DNA of 64,000 bases from VAZQ01 sp963817135 (GCA_963817135.1 CAWFNG010000010.1:558001-622000), one strand, 5' to 3'; numbered from the stretch's first letter, positions 48,368-56,956 are shown. The notes: generated by a model not told the origin, from the letters alone. Translations and numbers: made by a program.

Positions 48368-48509
48368 GGCGGGCTTCTCAAAGGCAAGAATGACCTGCCA
48401 ATGCAGGCGCCGATCGAGTACGAACTGGTGTCAATCCAAGACCGCCAAGGCCCTTGGCATAGACGTGCCGCCGACGTTGCTCGCGACAGCCAATGGGGTC
48501 ATCGACTAA
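48368..48509 (+). pseudogene. ABC substrate-binding protein, C-terminal remnant 1
   Basis: In one frame the DNA reads GGLLKGKNDLPMQAPIEYEL, then after a frame slip KTAKALGIDVPPTLLATANG followed by VID and TAA. This matches the end of the intact ABC_sub_bind proteins in the window (KGEKPADLPVQAPVKYQL...NLKTAKALGLEVPSTLLATA). Only the last ~45 residues survive, with no gene start upstream. Confidence 0.7.
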
Positions 48510-48513
48510 GCTA

Positions 48514-48640
48514 ACTTGCCGACCTTCCGGTCCAAGTCCCGACCAGGTACGAGCTTGTCGTCAACCTCAGGACTACGAAAGCGCTCGGCCTCGACATGCC
48601 GGCGTCGGTGCTTGGCCGCGCCGACGAGGTGATTGAGTGG
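48514..48640 (+). pseudogene. ABC substrate-binding protein, C-terminal remnant 2
   Basis: Starting 5 bases after the stop of remnant 1, the DNA reads LADLPVQVPTRYELVVNLRT then TKALGLDMPASVLGRADEVI and E, again the C-terminal end of the family. The normal stop codon after DEVIE has become TGG, so the frame runs on. Two tandem tails with no bodies suggest deletions inside a former array of such genes. Confidence 0.7.
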
Positions 48641-48691
48641 TTCCGGTCGATGTATTCGATCTATGCTTGATATCCTGAAAGGTGCCTTTGC

Positions 48692-48880
48692 ATGAAGCGC
48701 CGGCATTTATTCCAGCACAGCGGAACGGCAACGACGTCTGAACAGAATCACTCGAAAGAGGATGAGGAACGCGACCGCCTTGAACTGGCGCTGGAAGAAG
48801 GTCTCCAGGGAACCTTCCCCGCTTCAGATGCTGTTTCCGTGGTTCAGCCTGCGCCGCCTGCACCACGGGAACAACCGTGA
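48692..48880 (+). CDS. Small conserved hypothetical protein
   Basis: Sixty-two residues. MKRRHLFQHSGTATTSEQNH leads to the acidic helix DEERDRLELALEEGLQGTFP and ASDAVSVVQPAPPAPREQP. The ...ALE.GL.GTFPASD.VSV.QPAP pattern is one I recognise from short proteins of Rhizobiales. It is cytoplasmic, disordered at both ends and of unknown function. A CTAG element lies 49 bases downstream. Confidence 0.6.
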   Translation: MKRRHLFQHSGTATTSEQNHSKEDEERDRLELALEEGLQGTFPASDAVSVVQPAPPAPREQP

Positions 48881-48928
48881 CTGAGTTCGCCGCTGCGATC
48901 TGCGCAAAGGGCGCACCGGGAGCAGCGC

Positions 48929-49096
48929 CTAGTGGTCCGATTCCGAAGTTCGCCACCACTCGCGGCACGTTCAGATGCGAACTTCGGAATCTAAGGACCA
49001 CTAGCAACTCTATGATTTCTAGTGCGGGTTTGAATTTGAAGTTCCTAAACGAGCTTGCGGCCAGTTACGATAGGAACTTCAAATTCACCGCACTAG
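48929..49096. mobile_element. CTAG twin-hairpin element, B-C type (reverse)
   Basis: C hairpin 48929-49004 and B hairpin 49019-49096, joined by caactctatgattt, the reverse complement form of the B-spacer-C module. Loop sequences show that it is inverted relative to the copy at 42958-43124. It is flanked by CTAG on both sides (gcgcCTAG ... CTAGgcat), as expected for insertion at a CTAG with duplication. Confidence 0.85.
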
Positions 49097-49215
49097 GCAT
49101 CAAGAAGGTTGGTGCCCGCGTCGATCTGGATTAATGCAGCCGGCAGAAGCTTGCGCCCCACTTCGCGCAAATTCTGCGCTTGCTCCGGTCGCATTCGTCC
49201 GGCATTAGCTTTGAC

Positions 49216-49749
49216 ATGACTGATTCGGCGGAGGCCCGCGCGCCGATTCTGGCCGCGGGGGGAATTGTCTTTCGGGAAGGCTCGAGACCGCGCATCGCCA
49301 TCGTGCGATTGCGAAGAGACAAGTCCTGGGTGTTGCCTAAAGGCAAGCTCAATCCAGGCGAGCGCGCGCTCGCCGCCGCCAGGCGAGAGGTGGTGGAAGA
49401 GACCGGACACGCGGTTTCGGTTCACGAGTTTCTTGGCTCGATGTCGTATCCGGTCGACGGCAGGATCAAGATTGTCCAGTTCTGGCATATGCGAGCCATT
49501 CGTGGCCCGGTGCGCGAACTGGCTTACGAGATCAAGGCTGTGCAGTGGCTACCATTGAAGCGAGCCATTGAAACGCTTACGCGCGTGCACGAAAAGGTAT
49601 TCCTCGCGGCCGTCGGTCCGGTCGCCCTCAAGGCAATCGGGCAGTCTGTGCGCGACAGGTCCACCAGGCCGGCAAGTCGCAATCAGGACAGGCGCGGGAG
49701 CCGGCGCCCCTCCATCGCTCCAATCGAGCAATCGCTTGCGGCAGGTTAG
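49216..49749 (+). CDS. Nudix hydrolase
   Basis: Encodes 177 residues from ATG 49216 (MTDSAEARAPILAAGGIVFR); a TTG at 49180 is less likely. The Nudix box GKLNPGERALAAARREVVEE plus TGH fits GX5EX7REUXEEXGU exactly, with VLPKGKLNPG preceding. The size and the RIAIVRLRRDKSWVLPKGKL segment resemble NUDIX proteins that act on diadenosine or inositol polyphosphates. It is convergent with the CYTH-CHAD gene, so phosphate-rich substrates could link the two; this is inference. Confidence 0.92.
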   Translation: MTDSAEARAPILAAGGIVFREGSRPRIAIVRLRRDKSWVLPKGKLNPGERALAAARREVVEETGHAVSVHEFLGSMSYPVDGRIKIVQFWHMRAIRGPVRELAYEIKAVQWLPLKRAIETLTRVHEKVFLAAVGPVALKAIGQSVRDRSTRPASRNQDRRGSRRPSIAPIEQSLAAG

Positions 49750-49805
49750 TGAGAACAGTGCGGGCGTGGGTGTCGTCAACAATTACAGCTGGTAATTGCG
49801 CAGAA

Positions 49806-50102
49806 TCAGATACGGTCGGGCTGTTCGTTCACCCAGAACCGCTCGGAACGGACGAATGCGTTCCAGTCCTTGACCAGCTCAAGATCGATCTCGGCGGCCC
49901 GCCGCCGATGCCAGCCCAGGATGCCGCCCGCGGCAAACGACAGCTGACCCGGCGATGCAACCGGCGCGATGGAGGTCGATCCATTGCTTGCAATCCCGAC
50001 CAGTTGCGCCAGCATCCTTTCCGCGATGGCAACATCATTCATGCGACCCAGATCGTCCTGCAGTCGGGTCAACCGCTTGATGAACTTCTTTTTGAGTTCC
50101 TC
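49806..50102 (-). pseudogene. CHAD domain C-terminal tail, out of frame
   Basis: Continuation of the CHAD domain in the next frame: EELKKKFIKRLTRLQDDLGR, MNDVAIAERMLAQLVGIASN and LVKDWNAFVRSERFWVNEQP. It joins directly to VFD of the CYTH-CHAD gene if one G at 50103 is removed (gacGgaggaa). It has no independent start of its own. With the join, the protein would be ~525 residues. Confidence 0.75.
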
Positions 50103-51384
50103 CGTCAAACACGTTGCCGAAGAAATCGAGTGCGTAACGCAGCCGCTTGAGAGCGATCCGCACATCGTGTCGGCCTGATGTGGATAGTGTTTCAAAACGG
50201 TCACCTCGCTCAAGCAGCTTATCGTGCGCCTTGGACAGGGCATTCGATGCCAATTCTGCAAGTGGCTGGTCGAGGCTGGGGGCGTCCTTTCGCACTTTGC
50301 CGAGATCTTCTGCGTGAGCGAGTGCACAGAGGTCGATCAGGAAGCGACGGTAATGCGGCGAGCCGAGCGCCTGGCTTACCTGCTGATAGGCTTCGCTCTT
50401 CTTTGCCGCCAGACTGGCCCGCAGCGGTGCCAGATGCTCAGCCTCGCCAAGCGCCTCGATTGCAGGATCGAGCAATTCCGTCTGAAGAACGTCGAGATCG
50501 CGGGCCGCTCCCAAAACCGTGCCAAGCGAGCGCACCTCACGCTCGAGCGGTTCGATACGCTTGCGGCGCAATAGCGGCTTATAGATCTTGAATGCCGACC
50601 GCAGCCGCCGCAGCGCAATGCGGCACTGATGCACCCCTTCGATGTGAAGATTGTTCCGGGCGCAATCATCGTTTGCGGTCAGGTGCGAAGACGAATTGAG
50701 AATGATGAGCCTGAACGAATCGCCTGCAGTCAATTCCGGTGTGAAATGCAGCTTGGGTGCCCGCGACCAATGTCGGTGCTTGGGCTCCTTCAGCGCATAG
50801 CCTATGTCGGCGTTGCTGCGTAAATGCAGGCGCCCGTCGACTGCGTCGCTGATGCGCTGTGCTTCGGCGAACAGCTGCCTTACGTCACCGGCGACCAGCT
50901 CCAGTTCGATCTCGTGAATGGGTTCGCGCCGCCCACCCACGATCACGGCGCCGCTGTCCAGCGACACATCGATCTCCGCATTATCCGATGTCAGCCGGCG
51001 CGTTTCCCGCTTGATATCAACATCGAACACCGGCTGCAGATCGGCCGAGGTGAGGTTCCGGAAATCCTGCGGCAGAGCTGGATCGATGACCAAGGACGGA
51101 TCGGGGATCGGGTCCGGAAGGAGAGCCTCCCATTCCGTGCGCGCCGGCGAACCAGAGTTGCCATTGAGCATTTTCACGGTCTGCACGAATTCATGCCCGT
51201 TAGTACGGGTGCGCAGGCTTATTTCGTTATCGCGCAACTGCCGATCGGCGGTGTCGAAATAGATGCTGTGACGAGATTGGCGGTGCCCCGGTCCGATTTG
51301 GCGCCACCAGCGGGAGCGCTGGATCTTGGCCATATTGGCCGGATCGGTGCGAAGTTTCACTTCGATTTCCTGCCGCCACGCCAT
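50035..51384 (-). CDS. CYTH-CHAD domain protein (frameshifted near the end)
   Basis: Encodes 449 residues as sequenced. The N-terminal CYTH domain has the ExExK motif (RQEIEVKLRTD) and YFDTADRQLRDNEISLRTRT, with HEIELELVAGD as the tunnel-forming acidic strand. The CHAD domain starts about residue 235: HIEGVHQCRIALRRLRSAFK and HDVRIALKRLRYALDFFGNV carry the conserved His/Arg/Lys pairs. Such proteins hydrolyse triphosphate or bind polyphosphate. At about 50103 an extra G shifts the frame, so the last ~13 residues are non-native and the true CHAD end (next entry) is lost. The gene is divergent from the ParA-like gene. Confidence 0.88.
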   Translation of the reverse strand: MAWRQEIEVKLRTDPANMAKIQRSRWWRQIGPGHRQSRHSIYFDTADRQLRDNEISLRTRTNGHEFVQTVKMLNGNSGSPARTEWEALLPDPIPDPSLVIDPALPQDFRNLTSADLQPVFDVDIKRETRRLTSDNAEIDVSLDSGAVIVGGRREPIHEIELELVAGDVRQLFAEAQRISDAVDGRLHLRSNADIGYALKEPKHRHWSRAPKLHFTPELTAGDSFRLIILNSSSHLTANDDCARNNLHIEGVHQCRIALRRLRSAFKIYKPLLRRKRIEPLEREVRSLGTVLGAARDLDVLQTELLDPAIEALGEAEHLAPLRASLAAKKSEAYQQVSQALGSPHYRRFLIDLCALAHAEDLGKVRKDAPSLDQPLAELASNALSKAHDKLLERGDRFETLSTSGRHDVRIALKRLRYALDFFGNVFDGGTQKEVHQAVDPTAGRSGSHE

Positions 51385-51431
51385 TTAGTACGGTTCTCGG
51401 TTGCGGATGTACCTTTCGAATCTTCCCAATG

Positions 51432-51466
51432 TGACATACATATGTCAAAACGTTTGACAATTGTCA
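51432..51466. promoter_or_regulatory. Two spaced TGACA/TGTCA palindromes in divergent promoter
   Basis: Between the divergent CYTH-CHAD and ParA-like genes lie TGACATA-CA-TATGTCA (51432-51447) and the perfect 12-bp TGACAATTGTCA (51455-51466). Their centres are 21 bp apart, two helical turns, so two dimers could bind the same face. This is a likely operator for one or both genes; the regulator is not identified. Confidence 0.55.
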
Positions 51467-51544
51467 GCCAGAAAGCTGACGGCCGAAGAAACCTGATACG
51501 TGCGCCGCTACAGTTACGATGCCAGCGCATGTGCAGAAGCAGCC

Positions 51545-52228
51545 ATGGCCCGCCACATTCTTTTTACCTCCCAGAAGGGCGGCGTCGGAAAATCGACCCT
51601 CGCGCGGTCGACGGCGGTTGCACTCGCTTGTTCCGGCCGCAACGTGCTGTTGGCAGACTTTGACGTGGAGCAACGAACCTGCCTGCGCTGGCAGGCGCAA
51701 CGCCAGGCGCGCCGCCTCTCGCCCACGATTGCCGTCGCAAAATTCTCCAAGGAAGGAAAGCTCGATCGGGTTTCCCAGCAATACGACGACGTTGTCATGG
51801 ATACGCGTGGGCGCCATGACGAACTGAGCCTCGACCTTGCGATGGCGTCGGATGTGATTTTTCTTCCTTCGAGCTTCTCGCTGGACGACATTTCCCCGAC
51901 CCTGACCGTCGTTGAAATGCTCCGCAATGCGGGAATTCCATCCGCGCGCGTTGCCGTCGTGTTCTGTCGAACCGGGGGGTCGTCCCGGCAGGCGCAGCGT
52001 GCGCGCTCCATCCTGGAAATGAACGGCATTGCCACCCTTGGCCCGGTGCTGCCGCAGCGCGATGGCTTTGTCTCGCTGTCCGCGACCGGCAGGACCGGCC
52101 GGGAGGCTCCCAATGCCAAGCTGCAGTCTATTGCGATGGCCGTCGATCAGGCCTTGCTGCAATTCATTGAAGCGGCGACCTCTGGCTCCGGCGAGGTCCT
52201 GCCCAAGCCAGCAGATCAGGCCCGCTAG
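51545..52228 (+). CDS. ParA/MinD-like (SIMIBI) P-loop ATPase
   Basis: Encodes 227 residues from ATG 51545 (MARHILFTSQKGGVGKSTLA). The deviant Walker A KGGVGKST with the signature Lys, switch regions DFDVEQRTCLRWQAQRQ, and DDVVMDTRGRHDELSLDLAM (Walker A' D-x-G/R) are present; the usual DPQ reads DVEQ. AVVFCRTGGSSRQAQRARSI follows. No parB or parS is apparent, so this is probably an orphan positioning ATPase rather than a plasmid partition pair. It ends just before a REP element. Confidence 0.88.
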   Translation: MARHILFTSQKGGVGKSTLARSTAVALACSGRNVLLADFDVEQRTCLRWQAQRQARRLSPTIAVAKFSKEGKLDRVSQQYDDVVMDTRGRHDELSLDLAMASDVIFLPSSFSLDDISPTLTVVEMLRNAGIPSARVAVVFCRTGGSSRQAQRARSILEMNGIATLGPVLPQRDGFVSLSATGRTGREAPNAKLQSIAMAVDQALLQFIEAATSGSGEVLPKPADQAR

Positions 52229-52269
52229 ACGATCGATTCCATGGAACTGCTCATATTCAAATGTCTCTG

Positions 52270-52387
52270 TCATTCCGGGGCGCCGCAAAGCGAAGCGGAG
52301 CGGCGAGCCCGGAAACCATACTACCGGCTGGGCTTATGGATTCCGGGCTCTCGACCTTCGCTGCGCTTCGGCCTCGCCCCGGAATGA
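52270..52387. repeat. REP/BIME-like inverted repeat, copy 2
   Basis: About 118 bp in the convergent gap between the ParA-like gene and the phosphodiesterase, bounded by tcattccgggg and ccccggaatga. Its right arm is the reverse complement type of the left arm of the 9.2-kb copy and vice versa, so the two copies are the same element in opposite orientation. It can act as a bidirectional terminator. Confidence 0.75.
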
Positions 52388-52478
52388 CACCGATATGATT
52401 CGAACCAAGGAAATGCTCGACTAGTATATTCTGTCCCGAAACCCCCTGATCCTCAACTCTACTTGCAATGAGCCAACT

Positions 52479-54341
52479 CTAACGGGTCGAGGGGGTTTCC
52501 TTGGCGGCAATGCTCCTGTCGGACAAACCGACCGTTCGTCCCGGAAAGCCGGCAGCATCGAAGTACGGCGTGTCACCTACGAGTTGATAGTTCAGTACAG
52601 TCCTGAGGCCGTCCGCTGTCGGCTCGGACTGCATTACTTTGGCGACGTAGGGTGGAGTTGTTCCTCCGGGCATGCTCTCGGTCAGGATGCGGCCGACCAG
52701 CTTGCCTTTGTCCTTGATGTCAAGCCCGAGGATGTGTGCCAGCGTCTTGCCGACATCGGCATTGCTGACCGGCGCGTCGTCTGTGAAACCTGCCTTGAAG
52801 TGCGGACCGATGGCAGCCATGAAATTCATGGTGTCGGCCCGGCTGAAGGTGCCGTGCATGCCCTGACCTTGCTGCAGGCCGGTGTCGGCGACTTCCACCG
52901 TGCAGGTCAGGGGCTCATCGCACCCCGTCGAGAAGGTGCGGAAACTGATGGCAATGGCCGGCATTGGCGTCAACGCCGAGCCTTTCAAGTTGATCGCCGA
53001 CAGCGGCAGAGTGCCGGGAAAACTGCCAAGCAAATCGTCGACGAAGAGACCGCTCACATAGTCCTGCGCCAAAAGCGCATTCACGACGCGGTGTGCCAGC
53101 GCCCTGTCGTTCTTCGGCAGATAAACGAGGTTGGATCCGCCATTCGCCGCGACGACCACGTCGGGTTTGTTCGCATCAGACCCGATCAGGCCGTTCCCTC
53201 GGCTTGGGTGGGCGTTCTCTGCGACCGGGGCATTCCTGGCATCGGGATCATAAAGCGGCATGCCGAGAGCAGCCGCGATGTCGATTGCGACAAAGCCCGG
53301 CGGCAGCAACCCCCGGGGAACGTCCGGGTACGTCGCCCGCGCCGACCGGCTCGTCTTGCTCTCCTTGGAGATGGTGGCAAAGCCGTGGTCGGCGGCAACG
53401 AAGATGTCGGTCGTATCGGCGAGGTCGAGATCGATCAGCGCTCTCTGAATGCTGGCGAGATTGTCATCGGCATTCTTGATCGAAGCAATCGAAGTTGGGC
53501 CGTTAATGCCGGGGGTGAGTTCGTTCAAGCTGTCGCCCTGGTTATGCTGCGTTCCGTCCGGATCGCGCGACCAGAACACGAGGACAAAAGGACGATTGCG
53601 CGCCTTGAACATCGGCAGCACCAACTTGGTCGCGACATCGGTAAAGTAGGCCTGCTGCGTAACGTTCGCGACCTTGGTCCCCGGCGTGCGGGCATCGCCC
53701 GCCTTGCCATTGTCGCCGCGCGGGGGTGCGGCAAGGGCAAGACCCGCCGCGGTCAGGGCCGCTTTGACCTCTTGCGACAACGCGATACCGTTCGAGCTTC
53801 CGGTTGAATCATCGACGACAATCGTCTGCCCGCCGGTGCGCTCGGTATGATCGAAGATCAATGCGGGACCAAGCTTTCCGATCGTGGCGGTGCTCAGGCC
53901 GGCATCGCGTGCCGCCTTGAGCAACGTCAGCTCGTTGACGTAGTCGCCGGCAAAGTGCTCGTCCACGTCGCCGAGCACCGGATCGCTCTCCAGAAAGGGA
54001 GTCACGCTGCCGCCCGCGCCCGGTACCGGGAAGCCGGAGTAGATCGTGTTGCTGAAGTCGCCGGTATCACCGACATGATGGCCGGTCGCCATTCCTGCTG
54101 CGTTCGGTGTGGTAAACGTCGGGAAAAGTGCGTGCGGGTTCTTGAAGTTGACGCCCTTGTCCCTGATCGCAGCCATCGCCGGAGCCGTCTGTTCAGTGAC
54201 GATCAGCGGACGAAGGCCGTCGGGTATGAAAAGCACAACGTTGTGCGGCCTGTCTGCAGCTGCGGCCGGAAGGTTGATTGCGCCAAACGCCAGCGCGCAA
54301 CACGATGCGCAATATAAAGCGGCCTGGAGAGAGTATCGCAC
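52479..54341 (-). CDS. Secreted alkaline phosphatase-superfamily phosphodiesterase
   Basis: Encodes 620 residues with a signal peptide (ALYCASCCALAFGAINLPAA). HNVVLFIPDGLRPLIVTEQT contains the first metal Asp, and TFTTPNAAGMATGHHVGDTG gives the nucleophile Thr of nucleotide pyrophosphatase/phosphodiesterases. SRDPDGTQHNQGDSLNELTP and DIFVAADHGFATISKESKT provide further metal ligands, and MHGTFSRADTMNFMAAIGPH another. It likely hydrolyses phosphodiesters or nucleotides in the periplasm. Its start is next to a B-C palindrome element (54385), which lies in its upstream region. Confidence 0.9.
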   Translation of the reverse strand: MRYSLQAALYCASCCALAFGAINLPAAAADRPHNVVLFIPDGLRPLIVTEQTAPAMAAIRDKGVNFKNPHALFPTFTTPNAAGMATGHHVGDTGDFSNTIYSGFPVPGAGGSVTPFLESDPVLGDVDEHFAGDYVNELTLLKAARDAGLSTATIGKLGPALIFDHTERTGGQTIVVDDSTGSSNGIALSQEVKAALTAAGLALAAPPRGDNGKAGDARTPGTKVANVTQQAYFTDVATKLVLPMFKARNRPFVLVFWSRDPDGTQHNQGDSLNELTPGINGPTSIASIKNADDNLASIQRALIDLDLADTTDIFVAADHGFATISKESKTSRSARATYPDVPRGLLPPGFVAIDIAAALGMPLYDPDARNAPVAENAHPSRGNGLIGSDANKPDVVVAANGGSNLVYLPKNDRALAHRVVNALLAQDYVSGLFVDDLLGSFPGTLPLSAINLKGSALTPMPAIAISFRTFSTGCDEPLTCTVEVADTGLQQGQGMHGTFSRADTMNFMAAIGPHFKAGFTDDAPVSNADVGKTLAHILGLDIKDKGKLVGRILTESMPGGTTPPYVAKVMQSEPTADGLRTVLNYQLVGDTPYFDAAGFPGRTVGLSDRSIAAKETPSTR

Positions 54342-54384
54342 AGCTTGAATTCCTCTGCTTTCGATGGATTGAAAGTGGCTACCA

Positions 54385-54570
54385 CTAGTGGTCCGATTCC
54401 GAAGTTCGCCACCACTTGCGGCACGTTCAGATGCGAACTTCGGAATCTAAGGACCACTAGCAACTCTATGATTTCTAGTGCGGTTTTGAATTTGAAGTTC
54501 CTAAACGAGCTTGCGGCCAGTTATGATAGGAACTTCAAATTCACCGCACTAGTGGTCCGATTCTGAAGGC
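54385..54570. mobile_element. CTAG twin-hairpin element, B-C type (reverse) plus C fragment
   Basis: C hairpin 54385-54460 and B hairpin 54475-54552 joined by caactctatgattt, then ctagtggtccgattctgaag (54549-54568), the first ~20 bases of another C hairpin. The trailing C fragment suggests a second copy that was largely deleted. It lies 44 bases upstream of the phosphodiesterase start and may alter its promoter. Confidence 0.85.
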
Positions 54571-54842
54571 GGATTATTGCGGTTGGTTGCGACAGAAATA
54601 TTACTCTCGAAGAGAGACGCAACATTTGCCGCTTGTTTGTGCTATGCGCTTGCGGCAGGGGACCGCTCGATCTGCCAGTATACGAGAAATGACTTGGCAG
54701 TTATTGTCGTCATTAGAGGACGTTTCCGGCTTTGGGGTGCGAACCTTTCGGCGTGTCTCGGGTTTTCGCCAATGGGCTGGAAGGTGCAGATCGGGCTCGC
54801 CGATGACACCCGCAGGGGTCCGCGTTGTTTCATGAGTGAGAG

Positions 54843-55319
54843 ATGAGCAGAGCGTTTCTGAAGGAAGAAGCTGCCGAGGCGTCAGAGGAATTACCCGACC
54901 GTCGTATCTCTCCGCACCCGAACGACGTTACCCGGCAAGGCATGGCGCACCTGGACGCAATGTTGGATGCGGCTCGCCAGGCTCATGCCGTCGCTCGCGC
55001 AGCGCACGATCGCGGCGCCATGGCGCACGCATCCCGTGAATTGCGCTACTGGAGCGCCCGCCGTGCCAGCGCGCGGGTAGTTCCCGATCCTGCCGATACG
55101 ACGGAGGTACGTTTCGGCAGCTCGGTGAGCATTCGACGCGCAGACGGCAGAGAACAGACTTTTCGGATCGTTGGCGAAGATGAAGCCGATCCCGGGCGCG
55201 GGACAATTTCACATGCTTCCCCCTTGGCGCGCTCGCTCATTGGAAAACGTGTCGGCGATGTTGCCAGGCTTGGGACTGGCGAAGTGGAGATTCTAGCCAT
55301 CAACAAGCTGGGCGCGTGA
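54843..55319 (+). CDS. GreA/GreB-family protein (Rnk/nucleoside-diphosphate kinase regulator-like)
   Basis: Encodes 158 residues. The N-terminal half is a helical coiled coil (RQGMAHLDAMLDAARQAHAV, ARAAHDRGAMAHASRELRYW), and the C-terminal half reads EVRFGSSVSIRRADGREQTF, RIVGEDEADPGRGTISHASP and LARSLIGKRVGDVARLGTGE, the GreA/GreB C-terminal FKBP-like domain. Gre factors act at the RNA polymerase secondary channel, while paralogues such as Rnk lack the acidic tip. Here the tip acidic pair is not evident. The final ~33 coding bases and 27 bases beyond are duplicated at 60163. Confidence 0.8.
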   Translation: MSRAFLKEEAAEASEELPDRRISPHPNDVTRQGMAHLDAMLDAARQAHAVARAAHDRGAMAHASRELRYWSARRASARVVPDPADTTEVRFGSSVSIRRADGREQTFRIVGEDEADPGRGTISHASPLARSLIGKRVGDVARLGTGEVEILAINKLGA

Positions 55320-55347
55320 TGCGGCCACCCCGCTGCAACTTCGCGCG
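55287..55347. repeat. Direct repeat of gre-like 3' end, copy 1
   Basis: The segment gagattctagccatcaaca...aacttcgcgcg spans the end of the gre-like gene (EILAINKLGA and stop) and a little beyond. A near-identical copy with about three differences lies at 60163-60222 in the same orientation. The pair brackets the arsenic/BenE region. Confidence 0.8.
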
Positions 55348-55502
55348 ATATCGCTGTTCGTGCCAGCGTAATGAACTCGCGCCGTTTCAATTGACCGGAT
55401 TGCATGCGCTGGCCTCAGTAGGTCTCCATGGGAGCATACCGCATTGGCAAGGATCAAGTCAGGAGCTCGCCGCGCTGCGGAAAATTGATCCGTTTTTTCG
55501 TT

Positions 55503-56908
55503 TCAACTGACGCCCCGGCTGCTCTGATATTTTTTGGTGTGCGACCATATCAATGCAAGAGGGCCAAGCAGAATAGCCACAGAAAGCAGCGCGAAGACGG
55601 CCAGCCACGCGGATGGATTTGTTGAACCGCCGGCTGCATCGAGCGCAATGCCGACACCCCAAGCACCTAGTGTGGCGGATTTGACGTTCCTATCAGCATT
55701 GCCGCGAGTTATTTGTAGGAACGTCAAATCCAAAGCCACACTAGAATCAAATAGTTGCTAGTGTCCCTTTGGTTCCGACGTTCGTTTGCGAGAGTGCTGC
55801 AAAGTGATACGAACGTCGGAACCGGGACACTAGTGCTGAAAGACCAAAACCTACGGTCGAATGGAGGGCCAATGTGGCACCGCGATGCATCGGCGCGGCG
55901 CTGGCGCTTGTGCCAGAGGTTAGCGCGCCAGAATCGGCAGAAACCGTAAGGCCGTACAGCAGAACGAGCGGGAGCAAGATCGATGGAGACGAAGTAGCAT
56001 TGAGCCCAATACTCAATGCCACCGCCGCAGAGGAAACCATGACAATCGTTATGGTACAGTGACGGCCATAACGCAGCGCGGCTTCGTTGCCAAAGATGCT
56101 TGCCGGTAGCGACAACAGCGTGACGATGACGCTCACGGAAACTGCTCCGAGTGGAGCCACGCCGCCGTTTTGCGCCATCACGAACGTCCAGAATGCGACG
56201 ATCCAAGTCCGCATCCCGTAGAGCTCGAAACAATGAGCGCCATATCCGAAAATGTAGCCGAGCGCTGCGCGATTTCGCAGAACCGGAGCAAAATCGAGAA
56301 GGTGGCTGATGCGGCGGCGGTGGTTTACACGGTGCTAGTCCAATGCAAACCCCGAGCATTATTAGGGGGCCGGTTCCCGTAATGTAGAATGCCGCTTGCC
56401 AGCCGAAGCTTTCCGCTACGAGCTGTGCAATTAGAAACGAGAGGCCGACACCAACTGAAAAACTTGCCGTGTAAAGCGTGATATTCCGAGAAGTATCGCC
56501 CACTGGTAGCCGATCAGTGAGTGCTTTCAGCCCAGGCATGTAGGCGCCCGCGAACCCCATGCCGGCTACCCCCCAGATGAGAGTCGCGGACAACAGACCG
56601 TCTGCGAAAATACCAAAAGCAATTGTAGCAAGGCCGCTCAGTGCCGATCCGGCAGCGAGTATGAGGCGTGCGTCAACTCGATCGGTTAGAGTGGTGAGCA
56701 CCGGAACTGCGAGCATGTAGCCAAACGAAAATGCACTCGCCATCAGTCCGGCCTGCGCTGCGCTGAGCTCCCACAGATGCATGAGGTGTGGTGCCATGAT
56801 GGCTGGAACCGTTACGTGCGGCAGCAAATTCCCGAGTTGGCCGATGCACATGGCGGCGACGAGTGAACGACCAGTCAGCCGCATCGGTTTTCTCACTTCG
56901 GTAGTCAT
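55503..56908 (-). pseudogene. MFS transporter disrupted by CTAG element and frameshift
   Basis: The gene starts at ATG 56908 (MTTEVRKPMRLTGRSLVAAM), with about five TM segments and LTDRVDARLILAAGS in the cytoplasmic loop. Around 56311-56322 (CCGCCGCCG run) the frame shifts by one base, after which RISHLLDFAPVLRNRAALGY, IFGYGAHCFELYGMRTWIVA continue the protein. At 55833 the A-D palindrome element interrupts it; beyond 55667 the protein resumes as LGAWGVGIALDAAGGSTNPS, with TM12 WLAVFALLSVAILLGPLALI. Removing 163 bp and one base gives a 413-residue MFS permease. Its position next to arsR hints at a link to the resistance module. Confidence 0.85.
55667..55833. mobile_element. CTAG twin-hairpin element, A-D type, inserted in MFS gene
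   Basis: A hairpin 55667-55744, spacer aatcaaatagttg, D hairpin 55758-55833. Flanks are caagcacCTAG and CTAGtgctgaaa. Deleting one CTAG plus the 159 bases between gives caagcacCTAGtgctgaaa, which reads through the MFS gene in frame (TCA GCA CTA GGT GCT). The internal CTAG at 55758 is the empty site matching the filled site at 42958-43124. Confidence 0.9.
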
Positions 56909-56920
56909 TGAGAGATTCTC

Positions 56921-56947
56921 TTGACAGGGCGATGATAATTCTATATT
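56921..56947 (+). promoter_or_regulatory. Likely arsR promoter
   Basis: TTGACA at 56921-56926 with TATATT at 56942-56947 (15-base spacer), starting 31 bases before the arsR ATG, on a leader of about ten bases. It is divergent from the broken MFS gene. An AT-rich ctatattcgttgaaac stretch could be the ArsR binding site. Confidence 0.45.
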
Positions 56948-56956
56948 CGTTGAAAC

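Noticed and set aside
48877..49134. 85-residue frame running through a palindrome element
   Set aside because: Most of its translation comes from the C and B hairpins; the same peptide strings appear wherever these elements occur.
52584..53807. 407-residue plus-strand frame opposite the phosphodiesterase
   Set aside because: Antisense shadow, Arg/Gly-rich with no recognisable domain.
54203..54463. 86-residue minus-strand frame starting MLVVLRFRSSHLNV
   Set aside because: The start lies in the C hairpin; similar false frames occur at the other copies.
54577..54846. Possible 89-residue gene before the gre-like gene
   Set aside because: Two overlapping frames give equally plausible translations, no ribosome-binding site or family was recognised, and it begins in a deleted palindrome copy.
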